DNA from: Psilocybe azurescens
Lineage: Eukaryota > Basidiomycota > Agaricomycetes > Agaricales > Agrocybaceae
Assembly: GCA_023853785.1 (NCBI GenBank)
Contig: JAJIRX010000680.1
Location: 150,526-214,525 of the forward strand
DNA length: 64,000 nucleotides
Direction: 5' to 3'
Position 1 is the stretch's first letter. Each line of letters begins with the position of its first letter. Below, in pieces: positions 1-11,167 of this stretch. The position numbers and the translations under genes were made by a program. The notes under the pieces are model-generated. The model saw only the letters and a program-made list of their open reading frames with translations. It ran no database searches and was not told the DNA's origin.

Positions 1-18
1 TATATTAACATCCACCAA

Positions 19-330
19 ATGTCCGAGTCCTCCAACACCCAACCTACCGATAATAGTCTCGACTCACTCACACTCTACACCCGCTCTTTGCACAATTATA
101 CACTCGCACTTTGGACAGAATCGCGGAGAATTGCAGAAGAGAAGGCTCGTGGTCGGGAACCTTTCGCTGTTCGAAAGTCATCTGTCCAGCCTTCCACATC
201 AGATGAAAGAAAGGAGAAGATCGAGGCCGCTCAATTAACGCTATCCACGTCTTCCGCTGATACAGATGTGACCGCGCCGACGAACTATCTTGCCGGAGAA
301 AGGCAGGAGGGTAGCTCTTTCTCTGGCTAG
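19..330 (+). CDS. Small conserved-looking hypothetical protein
   Basis: A single-exon 103-residue frame opens with ATG 19 bases from the window edge and closes with TAG. The protein is hydrophilic, with a central helical stretch (about residues 20-45, LHNYTLALWTESRRIAEEKA) and a low-complexity Ser/Thr tail. No signal peptide, membrane segment or catalytic motif is visible. I have a vague impression of similar short proteins in other mushrooms, but no function can be assigned. An upstream exon could lie outside the window. An antisense frame of equal length (68-379) is compositionally poor, and I take it as a shadow. Confidence 0.5.
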   Translation: MSESSNTQPTDNSLDSLTLYTRSLHNYTLALWTESRRIAEEKARGREPFAVRKSSVQPSTSDERKEKIEAAQLTLSTSSADTDVTAPTNYLAGERQEGSSFSG

Positions 331-1642
331 CTATAGGGCTTGACTGCGTTTCCGCCTCTTCTTGCTGGTTGGTTGCCATCCAACGATTCTTGTTCGAGTT
401 ATCTGTGCATGGTCGACTTACGTGTCCCCTAGCCCTTTTATATCTCTACAGGCGATTTTTGAAAACCCTTTTAACAAAATCGACGGTCATTATTCTGAGC
501 GCTCAACGCTCGTCCACGACCATTCAACATCTACGATGTCAGCGTCGCCCTTTTCGGTTCATTTATTTATGAAAATTTGACGGATTTTCCATGTATTTCT
601 TGCTTTATTAAGGGAGACCTTTCCCTCCTTCTAACTCACATCCATCCACCTTTTTCACATTATGACTTAGACAACCCAAGCACTAGCCTATCCAAATGTA
701 TGCATACCTTGTGGTTCATACCCGGTTTTTCTATTCATTCTACCCATTATGCTTCAAATTTGCCCTTCTCCTGCTGGAGTCAGCGATATTTAAGACTGCA
801 AGAGGCACGTCGTGGCGTTATGATTCTGGCATTCAACACTATTTGACTTGCACTCTTGTGATTTATGCTAAGAATGACTGTATCGTTTGTAGCTATGTCT
901 GCAAGTACTTACCGCCGCAGTGTGGGGAGACTTTGATCCGCCGGTGAGTCTTCCATCGCTACCTGGAGCGGGTGTCTTTCTGTCTTTCGCAAGTCACTGC
1001 TTCAATGAGTCACTTGGATGGTAGGGGTGATGTCTGGGGACGTTTTCAATAGATTTTTAATTGCTTTCTCGAAATACATTCCCCCGTCCCGACGCTTCAT
1101 TCAATGCCAAGATATCCAGTTGTCCTGTGTTCGCTAACCGTGAGAAACATTGCATCATCAACCAAGCCAAGCAGGTCCAAACCGAAAGGGACGCCGGGCG
1201 GAAGTTTAATTTGCAGGCACAGTGACGACAGAAGGTCACAGGAGGCCTGCATTCGATGCGACTAGGGTGTCTTCAACCCGTTGGGGTACACGGTATCCAT
1301 AGCTATCATCACGTCAAGTCCTTCGCCTTTGCAATACTGCACATATCAAGTGTTATTATTCTCACTATTGCTTCTACCGCACCTGGAAACTAACTCTCAC
1401 TGAACATGTCTCGAGTCAAGGAGGTTCTTTCTCTCCGGGCTCACTTTGACTTTTCGTGAAGGCCGGGTGATATATTTATCCAAAGCCTATTTATAGCTCG
1501 AGAAACTCAAGTTCCGACGCGATGTGTGAACAACAACAACTTCTACGGTTAAAACGAGAAGCACACGCTATTTAGCGTGCTGCATACGCCCTTATAAGAG
1601 ACTTTATCGCAAATAACTTGGTCTCTTGATCCTCTTTCCCCC
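331..1642. other. Intergenic region, no gene recognised
   Basis: Only short frames without family resemblance occur here. The last 150 bases before the phosphodiesterase start contain A/T-rich stretches (TATTTATAGC near 1487) that could be core promoter, but nothing is distinctive. Confidence 0.5.
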
Positions 1643-4600
1643 ATGGTTTGGATTCGCAGCTTTGTTCAGCTGGTGGCTGGCATATCTGTTGCATTCGCGT
1701 CAATTCAACCATCAACTTTCACCGTTCCAGGTGCCTTTCCCACCTCAGCATTTACAAAATACTATAATCAGCCCACTGCTACATCAGCCCAACCTCAGCC
1801 AGTCATATCAGATCCTATTACTGTTGCGTCCTTTCTTCTCCTATGTTTGCTCCCTTGCTGATACGATCTGTCATGATTAGCATACAACATACCCGTTTGC
1901 GCTGACAGATCCCAATAATATTCCTATCAACAACACAGTTGACCCACATCCGCTACCTCCAGCAGCATCTTCGTCTCTGCTTTTAGCTAACGCGTTTGCA
2001 CAGTTGAAATCACTTTCGTCGAGTCCTATCTTTGGTGCCGACGCGTGTGCACGCTGTCAGGCCGCATTGGAAATCGGAAAGTTTATATCACTCGCGACTC
2101 CAGCTAACGGTCCAGACTTTTTCGTACAATTCTGTCAAACCTTTAATCTTGAAAGCACATGCGAGGTGACATACGGACGATTCACTGGCGTAGGATCGGT
2201 TCTCACTCAGGTCGTTGCGAATGCAGATGTTGGAGGCTATGACGGCCAGGTATCTTGCATGGCACTAACAGAGTTCCAACCGTTTACTGATTTGTCTCTT
2301 CAAAAGGCGATATGTCAGAATTTCTTCAGCATGTGTGCATCACCTCCGACCGTGTCATTAGATTTAACCAATTGGTTTGCTAAACCCAAGCCAAATCCTC
2401 TTCCGGCTCCCAAAAAACCGAGCGGGAAAAGGCTGAATGTCCTGCACATATCCGACCTTCATTTAGATCCTAGTGGGTATCTACTTTGTGTAGATTACAA
2501 ACTGACGACGTTGACCCAACTTCCTACAGGATATTCCACTGGTTCAGAAGCTAACTGCACCTCTGGTTCATGCTGCCGTACCAATAAACATAACTCGCTG
2601 AATCCGGACACTGTCGTGTCGCCGGCTCCAAGATATGGAGCATATCGATGGTGAATACAACGCCAGCATAATCTTGTCCCTCTCTGACGTGTCAATATAA
2701 TATAGCGATACCCCCTGTCACTTGCGTTGGCAGCCCTTGAGGCCATCCCAGAGTTGACTGGGACAAAGAAAACTGGATTTGCCATGGCTCTTTATACTGG
2801 TGATTTAGTTTCTCATGATTCTGATAATCAACTCTCGAGGTATGTACTACATCTTCGTGTTGACTCCAGGCTGACTAAGTTTTGTAGAGCATATGTCGAA
2901 TACACGGAGGTCTGTAGCTTCCTTCCATGAATAATGCTGAACATTCGCTGACTCTTCCCTCGCAGACTGTCATTTACGATCTCTTTAAACGAATGCTTGG
3001 CAGTGGGCCCGTTTATGCGGCCGTCGGAAATCATGACAGTTTCAATCAGTATGATCTTTTCAATGATGAAGGACAATCTTTTCTCATAAACAAAATAGAG
3101 CTCAAGATGCTCCACATTCGATCGGAGGGGATCTTGCTCAACAATTTAGCTGGTGAGTATTTGGCCAATCTTATATTGGGAGTATTAAATGTTGAATATA
3201 ATCAAGGAACTATGACCACCTTGCCAGTCTATGGGAGCATGAAAAGTGGCTTCCAGAGGCTGCTGTGAATCTGGCTCGTTCCCACTATGCAGGTTATATG
3301 GTAAAGCGCTCGGACGGACTACGAATCATCAGCCTGAACACAAATTTATGTATGTATGCGTTCTGCTCTTATCATAATCTGAAATTTTACTATCTCTTGC
3401 CACAGGGTACAAGTAAGAAATCCTTCCTAGGGTTTTCTCTTTAGAAATGAAAGTTAATCCAGAAAATCAGAGCCAATTATTTCAACTATATTAATATGAC
3501 AAATCCTGATACATCCGGGATGTTGCGGTTTCTAACGGATGAGCTACAGGATGCAGAGGATTCTGGGGATAGAGGTATGCGTCGTCATATCAGTCGTCAT
3601 CGGTCATCTTGTGCTATGAATATGTGTGCTGATTTTTGATACCATCTTTATCTTTAGTATGGATTATCGGGCACGTAATTAGTGGGTGGGATGGCACAAA
3701 CCCGCTCAGGAACCCAACAAATCTATGTGTGTAGGCTTTTATAACCAGATGCTTGAAGCGGTAGAAACTAATGTACACGTCCAGTTTACCAGATGTAAGT
3801 GCTGCGCATTCACCCTCAAGACCAGAAAAGGGTCGAACTGATTAACTGCTCTCAGAGTTGATCGATTTAGCCCTCATGTCATCGCCAGTGAGATTCATTT
3901 TTTCTCTGAGAAAAAATTGAACTAACGCCTTGTAGATATTTTTGGGGACAGTGAGTCATGTCTTCGTGTCTGGGAATGAAGCCAGCTAATTGAAACCTCT
4001 CTGTGAAGTACCCATGAGGACCAGATGAGTGTGCGTCCCTAATGAGATTGGTGACTCGCCCGGTCCTTTTATCTGACTTCGACTTTAGATTTATTATACT
4101 CAAAATGCGACGACGATCTCGGCAGAGACTGCTCAAACCCTTGCCTGGGTAAGTGTCTGTTGAGCGATTCACCATCGCAACCACTCAACTTTTCGAATAG
4201 ACTGGACCTTCTATGACACCGGGGACCAACATCAACTCTGGATTTCGGCTATACGAGGTCGATTCCGCGGTCAGTCTGACGCGCTTAACATAGTATTTGG
4301 CAACGACTAACACCTTATTTATGTGAACGGACAGACTTTTGAGATCCTTGACGCGCATACGTTCGTTTGATTTCCTTCATTAAAATTAATTGGGTTGGGA
4401 AAATTGCACACGCTTACACGAATTACGTCCCATTATAGGTGGATCAGCGACGTGAACTCCTACCCCGCTCTTGATACCCAGGTTGCTCTGGGGCCCATCT
4501 TTACATACGAGTATAACACCCGACAAACGTATGGGGGGACAATTGCTGAATGGGGACCAAATGATCCTCTGAATGCAACATGGTGGCATCGCGTTACCGA

Positions 4601-4920
4601 AGGTGAAGACTAGATCCTCGTCATTATATAATGCGAGTTTGTGCCCACATTTTAACTGATCGAATGCATCCGAACTTACAGCGATGGAGGCTGATTCCAG
4701 TTTGGTCACCGTACGTTAACTCTTCTATGATCGTTAAAGTACTATGGTGCTCAATGCCTTCTGTCATATATAGACCTTTAATACCTTGCAAGGGAAGAGC
4801 TCAGTCCTTACTCCTCCTTGTACTGGCGATTGTACCGCTGCCAAGATCTGCTACATTAGGAGTGGCTCGGTGAGCATCGCAACGAAAAACTGCAAGACGG
4901 GTTTCGGCTCGGTCCAATAG
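1643..4920 (+). CDS. Secreted acid sphingomyelinase-like phosphodiesterase
   Basis: Predicted secreted zinc phosphodiesterase of the acid sphingomyelinase family, which hydrolyses sphingomyelin-like phospholipids. It opens with a hydrophobic signal peptide (MVWIRSFVQLVAGISVAFAS). A cysteine-rich saposin-B-like domain follows (CARCQAALEIGK...), then a Pro-rich linker and a calcineurin-type metallophosphatase core with HISDLHLDPRY, YTGDLVSHD, GNHD and WIIGHVISGW, and a C-terminal Cys-rich module ending KTGFGSVQ. At least ten short introns were traced, including 2473-2529 (restoring HLDPRYSTG), 2651-2705 and 4711-4773. The last joins VT to TFNTLQGK and reaches TAG at 4918-4920. The first exon's donor is uncertain; exon 2 starts at 1909. 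The GHTHED active-site segment is out of frame by one base at a T run (3939-3943), probably a sequence error. Family assignment is secure; the substrate is inferred. Confidence 0.88.
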
Positions 4921-6530
4921 AGGATAGTTTAAAAGATTTTACATTCTATTTTCGTATTACATGCAGACATTTTTTGCATTGAGAAGAAGTGGTTCTTCAT
5001 GGAACCACCCATAATGTTCAGCTTGGTCTGCTGTCAAGTGATTGTTGGAGCCCCGTTCTTCAGTTTGATCATATGTTCGTTCTAACACCCTTCCCCGATC
5101 CCCTTCCTTCAAAATTCTGTATATACACTTATATATAAGCCTGTTATCAATGAATATAAATTTAAATTGAAGAAAACAAAGTACATTTGAAGGAAACCGA
5201 ATGAGGAGGAGAAAGGGTCTCTCATCAACAGCCATCAACCGCATTACAACCATCAAAAGACGGCATATCAGCGGGGCGTATCAAGGGAGTTTCAATAAAA
5301 TCAAGATGCGGACCGGCTTCTTGTCGGTATATATGTAGGCGTAGCGCGAGTTCGACGTTTTTGATGAATACCAAAACGAGCAAATGATCGAAACGAAGAA
5401 CGGGTGTATGACATGCAAAAAGCTGGAGCAAAGATCGTAGCCTTGGGCTGACCGTACCCGCGACTTACACCAGTCTTGAAGGCAATTGGAAAGTCTATCA
5501 AGTATGTCTTCTTAAGAAGATGCGTCATCACATGGCTGCTATGTTTGCTTACTGATGAGGGGCGCCACTAGTCCAATCGCTTCACGTTTGCATATTCTTG
5601 CGTGTCCACCACGCCAGGCCAGTCCCTTTTCCGCAGGGTTTCATGAGAAATATAATGCGTCTCTGAATGGGAAAAATTGTTCACCATCTGGTGTGCGCAT
5701 ATGCCGAGGATAAGACGATGATGTAGAACCTCGTTACAGGCGGTATCGATTGGATCAACGCTAGTGGTGAATAATCCGATAACGAAGGCCAGAGAAGCTA
5801 TGGTCAATAATCGAGGAGAAACAAAGTACGCTACCATCGTCTTCTTACAACAAGGTAATGAGCCCAAAACACCTGGATCTGCTTTACTGCTGAAACTCAA
5901 GGCTCACACGTCAAAAGGACCAGCGAACTTACAAAACCAATGGAAAATACGAGCTCGATCCACAGAGGCACTGTAGAGTTCAAAGAACAACTCCACAGTA
6001 AAGAAAATGTCTCAGGGCCGGATAGGCCTCACAATCATTGAAGAGTCATGGTCTTGCGACATCCGAGTCGACCGTCATCGTTGGAACTGGGCAGTGCAAG
6101 TGTCGACGGCCCCTGACACCTGCGCTCTTGGTCTCTTAATTCTCCTTTACGCGCATTAGGGTGAGAGCTGCGAACTCACTGGAGACAATGCTTGAGAAGA
6201 TTACCCTCCATGGGGACCGGGAACATCGCTTCTGCATGCAAGACCTTGTCCCGACCTCGATCAAGGTCCTATTGTGCCATACTGGCGGCATCGCCCTGGG
6301 TTGTGTACGATGGGTGGGCAAAGCAGTATGGTGAGTACACTCTCCACCACTTTTCTCTCTTCCTGGTTGAAAAATCTTGGCATAGGCGGAATTACATACG
6401 TGAATACTATGGTACAAGGTATCGTGATTCTCAACAACCTGCCGACCGCCTTAGCTAGCCATCGTCTACAAATCGCTGTTACCGTTTGTAATGGAGACGA
6501 ACCTGGCGTTAAATGCTTTAAATTTGATAT
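4921..6530. other. Unassigned stretch, possible fragment of a membrane protein
   Basis: No gene could be assembled with confidence. On the minus strand, 5568-5900 contains a hydrophobic segment (VSPRLLTIASLAFVIGLF), and 5225-5531 holds further frames that could be later exons of a small multi-span protein. Splice joins and a start are not convincing. On the plus strand, 6190-6330 reads as a codon-like block (ITLHGDREHRFC...) with stops on either side. This could be a decayed or fast-evolving gene. Confidence 0.25.
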
Positions 6531-7877
6531 TTATGCGAGGACGGGGGTGTTCTCGGCGAAGTACTCGTGGGAGTCGGCATTCATGATAGCGCGAGCGGGG
6601 TTGCTGATAGCGAGACTTTTAGCAGCGGACTGACCGTATGCATAGTCATCAGTGCCACCGTTCTGTGTGAAGTGGGATGCTTCGTGGATGATAGTTCCGG
6701 CCTACAGGGGAATAAATAAACCAGATATTTTCAAAGCTAATGAAAGGACTAACCTTGGAGTCTGTACCAGTGTTGGGAGCATTCCAGAAGGCATTGCAGA
6801 GGTAGATCTTTCCGAAGCTAAAAGTCTAGCATCAGTATCAGGAGATGAAGTGGAAAGCCTAGCTTTTAACACACGTATTAGGGTAAACATAGGCATAAGA
6901 AGAGTCAGTGCAAGCGCAATCATAGGTGAAGGTATTGAAGTCGTTGCTGTTGATGAGGTTGAAGTGGGACAAAACGGTGTTGCGGCGGGAGGTGGTGTAG
7001 GCTCCGAACCAGGTGGTATATCTGGTAGATGCGGCCGTGAGGGCATTGATATAGCTGTGGTAGAATATTTATGTCAGCGCCTCAGACGACGATATAAAAA
7101 GATAGAGTAACAGACTTGTAAGCATTAGAAGCATAGGTCTCTGCGGAAGCGATGGCGGTGTTGAGGGCGGCCTGCCTTGAAGCTGTACAGCTGAGGAAAG
7201 TGGCACGTTTGATGAGGTGCGAGTTCGACTCATCGCGACGGGCGACGGCCAAGTTTCCTACCACTTTGGTGGTGAAAACGGCGTCTTCTTGGGTGGAAGC
7301 ATGAACGACTCCGACATGGTTGTTGGCATTGACAATGTAGAAGGTGCTATCACCCTCGAAGTCATACGCTCCAGCACCAGGGGCGGTGAAGTTGTAACCC
7401 TCGGACACTTAGGGATCAATAGGATTAATTAGATGGAAGGTCGTGCTTCTAAACGATGCAACACTTACAGTCGTGGGTGACAGAGATGGAGGCACCAGGG
7501 GCCAGGACAGTGAATCCACCTTGCTTGGCAGCGTACTCGGGAGAATATTTCACCTTGACACCAGTGAAGGAAGGACGGGAGCCTCTGCCGTCAGTGATGG
7601 AGAACTTGTTGGCAGGGAGCTTGGAGAGGAGACTGCGAGGATCATTCAAGACCTTGAGAATCTCGTCGCCGGTGTTGGTGATGGTGGCAATAACCTTGAG
7701 GTTCTCAACGCCGGTAACAGAGCTTGGTCCTGCAGAATGCGTTAGTCAAAAATTGGTCAATGAGTATAGCAAATCAATCGTACCCTTCAGCTTTAAGGAG
7801 AGAGCTGGAGTAGCCGATACAGTGACGGCTGTAAGAACGAAGGCGGCCAAGATGGAGCGGAGGTAGATCGAGAACAT
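6531..7877 (-). CDS. Peptidyl-Lys metalloendopeptidase (M35 deuterolysin family)
   Basis: Secreted aspzincin protease of the mushroom Lys-N type, which cleaves on the amino side of lysine. The minus-strand start (7875-7877) gives [20 protein letters not shown], a signal peptide. A beta-sandwich-like propeptide follows and ends at a basic site (HLIKR), and the mature domain begins [17 protein letters not shown]. The zinc site HEASH and the following GGTDDYAYG supply the aspzincin His/His/Asp ligands, and the protein ends [13 protein letters not shown] before TAA at 6531-6533. At least four short introns were traced, such as after VTHD, after SNAYK, between VYPN and FGKIY, and before [10 protein letters not shown]. 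No frame break was found, so this gene is a good internal control. The long propeptide plus mature domain matches the usual family plan. Confidence 0.93.
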
Positions 7878-8526
7878 GGTTGTGAGCAGTTACACCTGGA
7901 CCGTGGTTCAAATTGCCCATCGAGCGTCTCTTTAATTTATACGACAGAGATATTCCAGCGTCAGGAGCTAGGCATTCTTGGCAGAGTAGAGAACCACTTG
8001 ACGATATATGGTATGAGTGGTCATTTTTAAGATAAAAAGCAATAAAGCAGACAATAGCGACAGCTGATTGCGTTATCAAGAGACGCGCATGAGGACCGAT
8101 GAAGGATACACCGTACAAGTTGCGCCGGTGTTCGGTGAGCGCCATAAGGACCTTTGAGATTGAGTATATAAAATCCAAGCCAAGGAAAAGTTAATCAATT
8201 CGACGTGGTCGCGAAAGCAGACCAGCCATGTCGGACGACGCCTCTTGGGCAATTTTCGTTTTGAGAGCCATGTGCAAATGAAATCGGCGCGTTCTTTTCT
8301 ATGATAGAGAGTAAAATAACACCGATCGCCATTTTACCATTAGGTCGGGAAGAATAGTGGATTGTTTAATGGGGCCCATGCAGAAGCATGCAAATTGTCG
8401 AGAAGTTGGGAGTCAAAAAGCAAGGAGCAACCGGCCAATTTGAATACTTTTAGGAGATTAGATAAGATCTAACGGTTATTGTGTCGCACGCAATCTGGGG
8501 TCGCGCTTACTCACTTGATTCTGGCC
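7878..8526. other. Divergent intergenic region
   Basis: Shared upstream region of the minus-strand protease and the plus-strand F-box gene. A TATATAAAA-like string lies near 8163. No other structure seen. Confidence 0.4.
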
Positions 8527-9753
8527 ATGCAAGATCACCGACTACTCCCCCCCGAACTATGGCTTGAGATATTCGAATGGGCCACCTATAATCCTAACCT
8601 CCCTCCAGACCATTATACACCCTTTCAGGATGTTCCTGACGATGGCAAGGACCCTAATTTGCAAGTCAGGGTCAATCTTTCCTGCGTTTGTCGTACATGG
8701 CAGATGTGGGCGGCACAATCTTTGTACAAGGATATCCAGATAAGACATGGTGCACATGCTCTCAAGCACGCATTAGAAGAGCACGAATCATCCGGTCGAC
8801 GTTACGGAGAATTGGTTCGTTAATAACCTCTCCCTTTGTTGCTAAGTGCGCATGTTCTCATTATCACGCGTAGGTCCAACGCGTGGTTCTTCCCTATCAG
8901 AGCACTGTGCCGTCATGCTTTCCTCTATCACTCGAAATTCTCGGGTTATGCCCTGATTTGCATACCCTTCTTCGACCCCAGCGCTCAGTGCTCGACGGTC
9001 TCTATTTTGATAATGAGGTCATGGGGCTCTCATTGCCCTCTCTGCAACGTCTTGAATGGTGGCATAATAACGAAGCCGAACGTTCAGGCGGTATCAACTC
9101 TCTTGGTGCTATGCTTCGCAGCGCACCCAATATCCGTTATATTTTTATTGGTGGCGTGGTCGGTACGACGACGACCCTACAGGAAACCCAGTCCATAATC
9201 CTGCCTCATCTGCAGACCCTCCGCTTATACATCAGGAGCGGACTGTTTCTGCGACAAATCATCTCTCGCTGGTCTATGCCTTCTCTGACTCACCTCATTT
9301 TGGACTCACCCCGGTCAAAGATGGTCTTCAAGAAATTTGGGAGGTACTCGGTGACCGCCTCGAAATTTTGGAGTTTGGAAAGCATGTCCGCTTCTTGATG
9401 AGCGACCATCTTACGCCATGCCTGAGAGGGTGCCCCAATCTCAAGGAACTTAACTACTACTTTTTCTTCACAGCACCATCCGATTCGACGTATGTCCATC
9501 AAAATCTTGCCGTCGTCGGTCTTCATTCGCATGTGAACGCCTTGCTCGTTGATGGAGGTTCTGTTTGGAATTTGATAGAGCACCATTTCGAAATCCTTTG
9601 CGGTTCTAGCTTGCCAGGACTGCAAAGATCGTCATTCACGGAGACTGGAGGCCCATTCTTCGCCATCCCCGGTTTACTACTATTCAGAAAAATATAAGAA
9701 ATAGTGGTAGAGTATTGCAGATCTCTGAGCAAACTCGAATCCCATTGTTTTGA
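8527..9753 (+). CDS. F-box protein with leucine-rich C-terminal region
   Basis: Probable SCF ubiquitin-ligase adaptor of the large basidiomycete F-box class. The F-box is at the extreme N-terminus (LLPPELWLEIFEWATY ... LSCVCRTWQMWAAQSLYKDI). After one intron (8815-8873, joining GEL to VQRVVLPYQ) there are irregular leucine-rich segments (SLPSLQRLEWW, LPHLQTLRLYI, MPSLTHLILD, CPNLKELNYY). The start is the ATG directly before the F-box. The frame changes at CCCC 9309-9312 (from LILDSP to KDGLQEIWEVL) and again at GG 9617-9618 (to TAKIVIHGDWRPIL). Adding one base at each restores a continuous protein ending at TGA 9751-9753. Read as errors or, less likely, a recent pseudogene. The recruited substrate is unknown. 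Confidence 0.72.
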
Positions 9754-9865
9754 AGTGCTGAATGATCCCGACTTCAACATAAGGTGGTAACAAAACGTAC
9801 ATATACGAACGTTTTCTAATCTTGACGCATTCTCGCTTGCGTATTCGCCGCCTGTTACCACAGGT

Positions 9866-10580
9866 CTATGAAGACTTATCCCCAGTAAAGAATCCTTTGA
9901 GGTGGTCGGCCTCTTCTTCCATTTCTTTGAGGGTGCGAGGGCTCTATCTTCGTCAGCATCTACTTTTAGATGGGATGATTGCGACGAAGAGTGGGCATTC
10001 TGTAAATTCGAGGCTAATTTTCCCTCTGTCTTCTCCAATTCTGGATAAATCTCGTCGTTTCTCTCGGCAAATGGATCAGTGGATTTGCGAGGTAGGAGAT
10101 GGAAGTGTACATGTGGGACTGACTGCCCAGCGGCCTTGCCGTCCTAACAGGAACAAATGTATAAGGATTTCGAGATTTGTGGTCTGAGACGAGAAATTGA
10201 AGACCTGGCATGCGATAGTCAACGCGTCTGCACCATACACGCTCTGAATGACGCTTCCGACGCGTTTGATAGAACGCATCATACATGCCAGTTCATCATC
10301 TAGAAGCCATGATAAACACAGGTGTATCTTAGGCGAAGAAGAGTTCAGGCAGCACCGTCGAGGTCCGTCAGGCGAGGGACGCGCCTGTTGGGTATCACGA
10401 GAACATCTAGTCCAACGATATCGATGAGCTCCCGATTCTGCTGAGTTTCTGATTATACGAGATATATAAAGGCTTACGACCGGGGACTATGGGTTTGAGA
10501 TTGACGATAGCATAAGACAAGGAAGCACGGTAGAAGGCCTGGGATGTGACCTCGAACGTGGAGAACAGTAGAGGAGTCAT
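9866..10580 (-). CDS. HIT-family (Fhit-like) dinucleoside polyphosphate hydrolase
   Basis: Histidine-triad nucleotide hydrolase resembling Fhit/yeast Hnt2, which cleave Ap3A-type dinucleotides. Four exons on the minus strand were placed: 10478-10580 (MTPLLFSTFEVTSQAFYR...), 10356-10406 (HVLVIPNRRVPRLTDLD), 10205-10299 and 9866-10143. The first junction regenerates PIVPGHVLVIP. The catalytic triad is in the last exon, QSVPHVHFHLLPR. The C-terminal helix reads PRTLKEMEEEADHLKGFF and ends at TAG 9866-9868. It is out of frame with the triad by one base at GGG 9939-9941 (minus-strand CCC). The length matches fungal Fhit homologues. Convergent with the F-box gene, leaving about 110 bases between stops. 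Confidence 0.88.
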
Positions 10581-11167
10581 TGGATAAAGTTATCCAGAGT
10601 TATCCATCCATCCGGCTTGACATTTGATTTAGCGACCATTTGTGACCCCGCTGAGCTAATTGCCAAGCCATCATGGCGACACAACTAAGCCCGATTTCCC
10701 AACTCTCCACAGCGCTCTGACATGAAACGACATGAAACTTTCAATTCTCGTCACCACTGATGCATTTCATACTCAGGCAGATTCTTCAGACAACAACTTT
10801 TGTCAAACGCATAGAACTCATGGACTTGTTGGGAAAAGCAACCAGCAGTGTATTCATAGGCGCTCCATTAATTCATGTCATCTCTGAGTGAGTTGTCAGC
10901 CAACTTACATACAGAGAGGATACATCAACCGTTAACGGAGGGTGATATATCATACTTCAGAGCCGTCATACGACGATTATCACATTCAATTTACGTTGGA
11001 TGTGTTCTATTCTTGTCACGGCACCCGTCAGAACTCGATTGAACTACAAACCCTGAGGATGATTTAGGCTATGGCAATGGTATATAATAGTTCAATAGCC
11101 AGGCTTTCGAAAGACAGTATACAATTTAACAATCGCAGTTCAGCAGCTTCTATTTCTCAATTTTATC
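10581..11167. other. Divergent intergenic region between HIT and monooxygenase genes
   Basis: No frame of interest. It contains the upstream region of the monooxygenase with a TATA-like string (see 11081-11089). Confidence 0.4.
11081..11089 (+). promoter_or_regulatory. TATA-like element upstream of FAD monooxygenase
   Basis: TATATAATA lies about 80 bases before the monooxygenase ATG, a reasonable distance for a fungal core promoter. It rests on sequence and position only. Confidence 0.35.

Noticed and set aside
6652..7110. 152-codon plus-strand open frame rich in Gly/Val
   Set aside because: Antisense to the metalloprotease exons that carry clear family motifs.
7774..8178. 134-codon minus-strand frame upstream of the metalloprotease
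   Set aside because: Overlaps the protease first exon in another frame; no recognisable domain, poor composition.
8527..9753. F-box gene as a definite pseudogene
   Set aside because: Its two breaks match the same single-base homopolymer pattern seen in essential genes.
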